NCBI GenBank assembly: GCA_032358255.1
Contig: JAULBX010029113.1
Span: forward strand, 1-23,864
Source of the DNA: Heterotrichella gracilis
Taxonomy: Eukaryota; Sar; Xanthophyceae; Tribonematales; Xanthonemataceae
Reading direction: 5' to 3'
Length of the DNA stretch: 23,864 bases
Shown here: positions 17,125 to 23,864 of the stretch, piece by piece
Position numbering within the stretch: the stretch's first letter is position 1
How the letters are laid out: each line of letters starts with the position of its first letter
The notes under the pieces: generated by a model
The model's database searches: none
What the model saw: the letters and a program-made list of their open reading frames with translations, nothing else
What the model was told of the DNA's origin: nothing
Program-made: the position numbers and the translations under genes

Positions 17125-17282
17125 TTTCTACGGCAATTGTCCATGGTGGCTGTGCATTGCTGCTGTAGCTGAATTTTTGCAACGTTGTGTTCAATTTCTT
17201 CAAACTTTGTATTTGCAGTGCTGGCACTGCAAGGATTGCAAAACATTTGTTCAGAGCAATATTGTCAATGAAAACCCAGTGG

Positions 17283-19368
17283 TCAAGCAACGCTGGCATT
17301 GGTGGGAGCCACTGCTGCTGCCTCTGCCCCTGCCCGCTGCGCCGCCTGCACCATCCCCGCAAACACGCCCCCTGCACGCATGCGCAGCTCCCCAGGTGGG
17401 CCGACCTCCGCCACCCGCCCAGCAGACAGCACCAGAACCTGCAAGCACGAAGCAAAAATTATGTTGAAAAATCAGCGCTGCTACGTAGCCCACAGCGAGG
17501 GTTAACCTGATCAGAAATAGGCACCATGTTAAGTCAAAGGTTGGGCACCCGCTACCCTCAGGATTGGTCGGCTATGCCTACGCATGTCGCCATGTTCAAC
17601 TTAATCAACTGCAACATCTTCGAATGCAATGGAATCATTGCAGTCATGCTGCAGCTGACCATTGGGAATTTACTTCATTTTGTTCGTTTTGTTGCATTCA
17701 AAAACATCTGCAAAATGTGGCATAATGATTCCCCTGAGCGTATAGGCAACAGTGCCACAGGCTGGGCAGGGACAAAGCAACATGATACCAAGGCATCCAA
17801 CAGCTGACTCCATTCTACGACCTTTGCAAATTCAGTTTGCAGACAATACTCAAGGGCGCCCCATACCTGGTCACAATCCATGACTGTATCCAGCCTGTGG
17901 GCGATGATGAGCAGCGTGCGGGCGGGCCTGTCCTGGCCACCCCCCACACACTCCCGCAGCGCCTGCTGTATGAGGGCGTCCGTGGCTCGGTCTACATTGG
18001 CGGTGGCCTCATCCAGGGCAAGAATGGAGGCGTGCTGGAGCAGCGCCCTGCAGGGGAAACACAGGAGGCGGTTTCCACTCGGCAAAGCCTGGAATGTGTA
18101 TGATTGCAACCATGGCATGGGGCAGCACGCACTATGGTATACCATTGTTCATATTGTGTGTTGGCAGTAAATCGTCAAAAGTCGAACAACATTGATCCCT
18201 GTGGCACCCGTCCCTGCAATGCGCATGATGCGCGCCATGCGCCACCCCAGGAATGAACATCTTGCCCCACCCCACCCCACCCTGCCTCACCTGGCCAGGC
18301 AAAACAGTTGTCGCTGCCCCACACTCAGGTTGTCACCGCACTCTGCCATGCCTGCATCCAGCCCGCCCGCACCCGCCACCGCCCCCTCCAGCCGCACGCT
18401 GCGCACCACCTCCCACAGCGCCGCGTCCCCGTGCACGCCCCAGGGATCCAGGTTGCTGCGCAGGCTGCCGCTGAAAAGCACGGGGTCCTGTGGGTGGCGG
18501 AAGGCGTGTGATGTGAGGTTGAGCAGCGAGAGCATTGTTACGAGTACAGACAGCTCGGCTTTGCAAACAAGGGACCATTATCCTGGGGCTCACGAATACC
18601 GCGCAAAAGTCACTTTTGAGCATTGGATGTGGTGATGCAGCAGTCTGCATGCATGCATCTACACGCATGTGGCAGGAGCAGGTGGCAGGTGGCAGGAGCC
18701 TAGGCGTGCAATTTTATGTTCTTTTACCACAATGGACCTGACAGCTTGGCATTGCGGACCGACTCCACCAAACACCACCTGGGATGTTGGTTTACCCAGT
18801 CCCCAGTGTCACAGACTGGGGACACCAACATAATGGGAGCTCCCATTGCTATGCAGCAGCCCCTACCTGTGGGATGATGGCCAGCTGGTTGCGCAGTGCA
18901 TCCAGGCCGATGGACGCCGCATCCACCCCGTCTATGAGTATCCTCCCCTGGGTGACGTCGATGAGGCGGAACAGTGTGAGCATGAGCGAGGATTTGCCAG
19001 ACCCAGTCCTCCCCACGACCCCGCATGATGTACCCCCCTGCAACAGGGAAAATGTATTTTTATTCCCTGACTACTATGGCAGTCACTACTATGCAGACGC
19101 CAACCAGATTCTGGGTCAGTGCTAACCACATCTGACAGGTTAATACAAACGTGATATACAAAATCGGTACACACATATGACAGTTGAAAAAAACCATGAT
19201 TAACATGCTGGTACGGTAATTCCTCACCTTTATCCTGAAAGTGATGTCCTTGAGCACCGCTGGCAGTCCCGGGCGATACGTCGCTGTGACCCCTTCATAT
19301 GTTATCTCCCCCTTGCTGGGCCACTGGGCAGGCGGTGCGGGGGCGCCATCCTCCACAAGAGGCGGCTC
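17283..19368 (-). CDS. ABC transporter exons: complete NBD2 and C-terminus
   Basis: Five exons. Exon 19368-19228 has [19 protein letters not shown]. Exon 19037-18867 has Walker [13 protein letters not shown] (Lys about residue 730) and ends in the Q-loop IIPQ. Exon 18487-18291 has [16 protein letters not shown] and the signature LSVGQRQ. Exon 18047-17867 has Walker B ILALDEAT with the catalytic Glu, D-loop ATANVD, and H-loop [15 protein letters not shown]. The last exon, 17438-17283, reads [20 protein letters not shown] and ends in an Ala-rich tail before TGA. All ATPase motifs are intact, so this half is expected to hydrolyse ATP. Confidence 0.93.
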
Positions 19369-22300
19369 CTGCGGCACACACCAAGGGAGGGTAATGTCAG
19401 AATCTGGGTGTGGGTTAATCCCAAGGTGTATGGTACACGCATCATGATTACAGAACTGCTGCATTTGCAAAGATTGGCACCAGGGTTCACACAAGGGTTC
19501 ACTGGGGTTCACTAGGGTTTGGCACAAGGGTTCACATAAGGGTGCACCCATGTCACATGCCTCCCCTCCCCACCTGCTCCAGCCCGCCATATGCCACCAC
19601 CCGCTCCAGCGCTGTCATGTTGTTCTCAGTCTCGGCTGCCTGGCGCACCATCCACTGCATGGAACCCGACAGCTGCGGCAACAAGGGGAGGGAGGGATGA
19701 GCCTCTAGCGTACAGTACGAAGCAGGGAGGTTGTGCGGGAGGTCGCAGCATCGCAATCCGCAAGTCTGCAAGCCCAAAAGGCAAAGAGATTGCATGGCAA
19801 TGGCTACTGTACCCATTTGACAACATGAGCAGCTGTAATAAATATGGTGAATTTTTTAATACTACTCTTTTACACGGGCTTTGCTTGTCCCACCACCCAC
19901 CCACCTGCAGCACATGTGCTCGCTCCAAGCCCACCACCATAATGTTGACACATTCGTGACTCCTACATAGTACGACTTCCTACGGCGCCCACTGAATACC
20001 CTCGAGAGTTCCTCCACACACCTGCAGCACGTGCGCCAGCGCCAGTCCCACCAGCTTGATGCTGACCCGCTCATACAACGCCATGATGAGAACCAGAGCT
20101 AGGGTGAGGGTGACCGCGCATATGAGGTCCAAGCGCACACCCAGCCAGCGGGCTGAGCCAATGAAGCACAGCCACCAGGAGCAGTTGGCATCCAGGTCGG
20201 CCAGGAAGGTGGCGCGGAAGCGGGCCTGGGGGAAATGGGAGGAAATAACACTTATTTAGGGTTTAGGGTTAGGCATCCAGGTCAGACAGGAAGGTGGCGC
20301 GGAAGTGGGCCTGAGGAAGAGGGGCGGGTATTATGTTTGTGAGGGATAGTGATCAGGGTCTAGGGTTAAGGGTTTTCTGTCACGCGCAGATGAGGTCCAC
20401 ATGCACCCCAAGTCAACGAGCAGGGACAATGAAGCACGGCTGTCTTATATTCTGCTACTCTTAATACCAGTGCAAACCTGCCATGTACCATCTAGTGCAC
20501 TGATACTATTGTCCCTACCTGTGCCCCATACGCGCGTATTGTTGGCAGCCCTTTGAGGGTGGCGCTGAATGCGGCATACAGTGGTGATCGCGTGACTGCC
20601 TCAAAGCGCTTGACCTCCCTGCTGGTGGCCACATAGCGCTGCTGGGTCAGGTAGAACGCAACTGCAAGGATGGGAGAGGAGTTTATATGAATATGAATTT
20701 GAATTTACATGTAAACTTCGAAATCTGGATTTCCCAAAACGGAGTTGAATTTGAAACAATAACGAACATGTAAAACTGAAAACAAGGTTGCCAGGTAGCC
20801 ATGGCAATCCCCACGTGCAAGATCGGTTACTGCCGGGGCCCAAATCCAAACTGATCATGCACAACATAGGAATGGTGCGCCCCCGCATGGGCCACCACAT
20901 GAACAATGCCCCACCGCCCACGACCCATGATCTCACACCCATCAGGGGGATGAAGGTGGACAGTATTACCAGAAATCATGATTAATACATGATCACTCAC
21001 TTATCAGGGGGATGAAGGTGGGCAGGATGACTGGGACCACAATGCTGACCAGCACAAAGGCCCCCAGCACCATGCCCCCCGTCTGGATGGCATCAAAAGC
21101 CACCTCTGGCAGCTGCTCATCAATGATGCCCTGGTCCTTGGAAAAGCGGTTGAGGATGCGGCCTGGGAGCAGGGGCAAAAGAGGGGTAAACCTCTGGCAC
21201 AGACACTTCCACTGTTCTGAATTGTAGGGCAAACCTGCTCACTTAACCTGGCTACCCTTCTAGAAAGAAGAAAGAAAGGAAGGGGACGCACAAAGGCGGA
21301 GTTCAGGGGCCACTGGCTCGCACCAGGGCACCGACCAGCCAGAACGGTCGGTCAAGCACAGGCCTTAGTGTATGCCAGCATGCATGGCATGCAAAAGGGT
21401 TTGACGTTTGGTGGACACAGCATAGGAACCCTGTAGTAACAGCAACCAGCATGCAGACATTTTCAATGGTGGTAAGTAGCATCAAATTGAACCAAAATTG
21501 GATGAGCCAAAGCTTCAAGCAACATGTACGGTACCTGTTGGGTTTGTGTGGAAGAACGCCAGCGGGGCCCTGAGCACCGCCGCTGCCGCCCTGTTGTGCA
21601 GAACAGTGGCCGCACGCAGCGATGACGAGAAGAACAGCAGGGAGCGCGATATGGATACAACCACCACGATGCCGATGAGCAGCGCATACACCCACATCCA
21701 CCTGGGGAAAAGGGTGCGGAGGTCAGGGTGCAGGCTTAGGGTTTAGAGACAGGGTTCAGGGTTTATATGTAGGCTTAGGGTTAACACAACCACCACAATG
21801 CTGATGAGCACCACCAAAAATGCCTTTAGGTTTAAATTTCTAGTGCCAGAGTTGGAGACCACAGCCACAGCCACAGCCACAGCCACACCCGCACCCACAG
21901 CCACACCCACAGCCACACCCACACCCGCATCCACACCCACCCATTTCCCCTCCTACTTACTTCCCCTCCGATTGCTCCACAGGTGGCGCCCACGACCACA
22001 GCGCCAGCCAGTACTCTGAAAGCAGCAGCGCAGCCTGGCCAGCAACCAGCTCAGCACCCACCACCACCACCACCCACACACCCGCAGCGCGCGCCAGGCT
22101 TGTGTACACGTCCCACCCCACCCGTCCCACCGCACGCTCCTCCGCCCCCACAAGCTTGCCGGATTTGGTCTGGCGCAGGGCCGCCTCGGCGGCTGACCCC
22201 CCATGTGATGCATCGTCATGTTCCCCCTTGCCGTTCCCTCCCCTGTGGAAAATGAGAAAATGAATGACAACGTACATGGATTGTTGTGCCAAGAAGGGGT

Positions 22301-23810
22301 GAGGGTTGAGGGAGAAACAGGGTAGGTGAGAGCCAGCTTTGGAGGCTCACCCCCCCTGGGATGCATCGTCCTGTTCCCCCTTGCCTTTCCCTCCCCTGTG
22401 TTGGCAGTAACAGTCACATGCCAGGTTGGATACATATGTCACCATGCATGTCTGAATATTCTATACGTTGAAGTCGCATGTAGTCTTTCCATATTATGGG
22501 GATACATGTAAATGTGCAGTCCGCCCAATTATGAACCACCTAGGTTTTCCATTGGATCAATGAACGTCAGAACTGTACCTGAACTTCTGGCTGATTGCTC
22601 GCCTCAGGTTGGCGCTCCTTGACCTCCCCAAGCCCACCTTTGACACCTGGCGGCTGAAGCTGCGGCTGGAAAAAAGGCGCAAACCCTTGGGTAGGGTTTG
22701 GCTGGCAGCCGCCTTGCCAGCTGGCACCTCCAGGGTGTATGACCCCGGGAGGGTTTTAGGGTTTGCGTCAAAGGCTTCCGTGGCTGTGTCGTGGTTGAGA
22801 GTGTCAGAGAGATTCGTTCCTTGGTGGGTTGGAGTAGGTATTTCTTTCTGAGAGTCAGTTGCTGGCTGAAAGGGTGAAGCAGGCTGTGTGGTTTGCGCGC
22901 TGGCTTTATTTCCCCTGTCTGCAAATGACACCGATCGCTTCCTGGATTGGAGTGCCCTCCCCTGAACAAGATCATTCCCCTCCCCTTGCCCCCCAGCCCC
23001 TGCTGGATAATTTAAATGAGAAGAATTTGCTGGGTCGCGTGCTGAATGGTCTGAAAACCTGATACCTACCACCCCGTCAGTGCTGCTGCTGGCTACTCCC
23101 GCAGAGCGATCAATCCCTTCTGTCCCATTCCCAGTGCTGTGGTAATCTGATTTACTGTTGCCATCCCCTGGCTGTCCCTGCCCGCTTCCTAATTGCAAAT
23201 CCCCACCTTGTTGACCATCCTCGTCACTGACTGGGGAGGTCACTGCCCCTTGTTGCGGTGCAAGGGGAGTAGGATCAGTGGCTGCACCGGGGAGGTCATC
23301 TATTTGCAGGGCATCCACATAAGCGTGCTCCTCAGAGATATCATTGGAACCCACTGCACAAAACCAAGACATACCAGCATTAAAATGGTAAATGGTAATG
23401 AAGACTGGGCAAAGGAGGTAGGCAAGCCAAGGCCACATGGGCTAATCTCTATCAGGACGTCAATTTGCGTGCAATCAAAAGGTGGTACAGACACTGCCAG
23501 GAGAGAGCTGCGTGGCGCCACATGTGCAAAACAGATTGCATCTGACAGTATCACTAAAATGCATGCTATTAGCTAAAACTCTTACGGTATATTTAATACT
23601 GGTGAAACGTTTTCACTGCAAACCACCACAGTCTTCACCTTTGGCGGTGACCTCAGGCAGTTCCATCCCCTCCAGCTCGTCATAGGTTCCCTCCCTGAAC
23701 ACCGAACCTCCCCGCACCACCAGCAGCCTGTCGCAGTGCTTGAGGAACTGGCGCTGGTGGGTCACCAGCAGGCGGGTGGAGCCTTGGAGCAGGCCCCCGG
23801 GACCAATGCA
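17283..23810 (-). CDS. ABCC (MRP-type) full ABC transporter, 3' 13 exons; 5' part beyond the window
   Basis: Minus-strand exons, 5' to 3': 23810-23639, 23353-22579, 22242-21961, 21701-21535, 21162-21001, 20661-20519, 20225-20022, 19672-19574, 19368-19228, 19037-18867, 18487-18291, 18047-17867, 17438-17283. All junctions keep phase. The total is 2,850 nt, or 949 residues plus TGA (17285-17283). The order NBD1 end, linker, TMD2, NBD2 and the motifs fit the ABCC subfamily, whose members export glutathione or other conjugates across vacuolar or plasma membranes. The substrate cannot be told here. TMD1 and most of NBD1 lie to the right of the window. Residue numbers in the parts below count from 23810. 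Confidence 0.92.
17439..17866 (-). other. Last intron of the ABC transporter gene
   Basis: A 428-nt intron (CAG|GTATGG donor, GCTTGCAG acceptor) separating the H-loop from the final exon. No further feature is seen. Confidence 0.8.
18488..18866 (-). other. ABC transporter intron with palindromes
   Basis: A 379-nt intron splitting the Q-loop ([11 protein letters not shown]). It contains the bulged inverted repeat 18784-18832 and, directly after it, the perfect 16-bp palindrome aatgggagctcccatt (18832-18847). Confidence 0.8.
18784..18847. repeat. Bulged inverted repeat followed by a perfect palindrome
   Basis: atgttggt and gtccccagt (split by a 7-base insert) pair with actgggga and accaacat on the other arm. 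The 16-bp palindrome aatgggagctcccatt follows. The palindrome ends 20 bases short of the exon edge at 18867. Confidence 0.75.
19574..22242 (-). CDS. ABC transporter exons: second transmembrane domain (TMD2)
   Basis: Six exons. [20 protein letters not shown] is the conserved entry to MRP TMD2. Hydrophobic spans follow: [54 protein letters not shown] and [17 protein letters not shown]. Signature MRP loops are present: [38 protein letters not shown] and [13 protein letters not shown]. The last exon (19672-19574) carries [20 protein letters not shown], the exit helix into NBD2. The exon starting at 22242 is the start of the recognisable domain; [10 protein letters not shown] before it is linker. 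Confidence 0.9.
20250..20445. repeat. Intron relic with two diverged copies of the adjacent exon
   Basis: 20272-20316 copies 20187-20231, the exon start with its splice site. 20379-20442 copies about 20110-20173, the middle of the same exon. Telomere-like bases lie at 20256-20271 and 20358-20375, next to each copied piece. Confidence 0.8.
20941..20963. repeat. Echo of an exon end in an intron
   Basis: This 23-base segment matches 21003-21025, the 3' edge of exon 21162-21001, with one mismatch. Confidence 0.85.
21725..21812. repeat. Telomere-like cluster and exon echo
   Basis: Several ttaggg/gggttta units occur at 21737-21782. Directly beside them, 21786-21810 (acaaccaccacaatgctgatgagca) copies exon bases 21656-21680 with two mismatches. 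Confidence 0.82.
21862..21940. repeat. Hexamer minisatellite (CCACAG/CCACAC)
   Basis: About 13 units of a six-base repeat (ccacag changing to ccacac or ccgcac/ccgcat) lie in the intron 21702-21960 of the ABC transporter gene. Confidence 0.88.
22243..22578 (-). other. ABC transporter intron with a diverged copy of the downstream exon start
   Basis: A 336-nt intron. 22343-22400 is a diverged copy of 22189-22247, including the minus-strand acceptor CACAG|GGGAGG. The real exon was placed at 22242 because it follows a longer pyrimidine tract and leads into conserved TMD2 sequence. Confidence 0.75.
22579..23353 (-). CDS. ABC transporter exon: long linker between NBD1 and TMD2
   Basis: A 775-nt exon, the largest of this gene here, encodes about 258 residues rich in Ser, Gly, Gln, Asp and Thr with no predicted fold. 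Near its end is a basic Ser/Arg segment ([20 protein letters not shown]) and before that RKRSVSFAD, both likely phosphorylation-type sites. In ABCC proteins this linker is often a regulated, phosphorylated region; here it is long and low-complexity. A telomere-like motif (GGGTTTTAGGGTTTGC, 22751-22766 on the plus strand) is translated within the exon. Confidence 0.85.
23639..23810 (-). CDS. ABC transporter exon: end of NBD1 with H-loop
   Basis: 57 codons plus 1 nt. It starts CIGPGGLLQ, equivalent to the post-Walker B helix of MRP NBD1. The H-loop [19 protein letters not shown] then places the switch His, followed by [12 protein letters not shown], the usual end of NBD1. The acceptor is GTGCGCGCAG just right of 23810; the earlier NBD1 exons are outside the window. 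Confidence 0.9.
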
Positions 23811-23864
23811 CTGCGCGCACAGGAATGAAATAAACAAATGAATATAAATTACCACAAAGGGGGG

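Larger units (their letters stand above)
16675..17282. other. Convergent intergenic region (3' ends of both genes)
   Basis: 608 bases between the two stop codons, AT-richer than the genes. It contains polyadenylation candidates for each strand and no supported ORF. Confidence 0.75.

Noticed and set aside
17030-17510. Plus-strand ORFs near 17030-17510
   Set aside because: They overlap the last exon and 3' region of the ABC transporter on the other strand. They match no family and have no splice-linked partners.
17675-17866. Read-through of the exon after CDQ into VWGALEYC
   Set aside because: A CAG|GTATGG donor at this point and the exon at 17438 give the expected NBD2 ending ([18 protein letters not shown]). 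The read-through has no similarity to ABC proteins.
21862-21940. Coding use of the CCACAG hexamer repeat
   Set aside because: It lies between two well-supported ABC exons (21701 and 21961) that join in phase, so it is intronic.

Overview
This looks like nuclear DNA from a eukaryote with many short introns, most likely a chlorophyte green alga. The supporting signs are proline-rich (Pro/Ser, extensin- or pherophorin-like) coding segments, scattered TTTAGGG/CCCTAAA telomere-like motifs in introns, moderately high GC, and an average of about one intron per 200 coding bases. The species cannot be fixed from sequence alone. Two genes lie tail to tail, so most long open frames are shadows and the genes had to be rebuilt exon by exon from splice signals and reading phase.

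Plus strand, 919 (or further upstream) to 16674: one very large mosaic gene. I recover 34 exons whose phases agree at every junction. Their sum is 6,792 nt, an exact multiple of three, ending at a TAA. The encoded part is about 2,263 residues. In order it holds a papain-like (C1A) peptidase domain with an intact catalytic triad, a CP-x-G repeat module, a second intact C1A domain, a plant-type leucine-rich repeat block, more CP-type modules, proline-rich linkers, a cysteine-rich GFNPC module, a PAN/Apple-like module, two DM9-type lectin-like modules, two further CP modules, and a long proline-rich basic tail. Almost every module is bounded by phase-1 introns, which is the signature of exon shuffling. 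The composition suggests a secreted or wall/matrix protein that binds glycans or proteins and carries proteolytic activity. That role is inference. The 5' end is unresolved: 1-918 holds a simple repeat, a perfect hairpin and one possible earlier exon.

Convergent 3' zone, 16675-17282: no gene. It holds AATAAA-type polyadenylation candidates for both genes.

Minus strand, 23810 down to 17283: the 3' 13 exons of an ABCC (MRP-type) full ABC transporter. They encode 949 residues: the end of NBD1, a long polar linker, TMD2 and a complete NBD2. The gene continues beyond the right edge of the window.

The most unusual non-coding pattern is that introns of both genes often hold diverged partial copies of the edges of neighbouring exons, some including the splice site. 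Introns also carry telomere-like motifs, and three introns use GC-AG boundaries with an identical AG|GCAAGT donor. The two genes show no functional link beyond adjacency.
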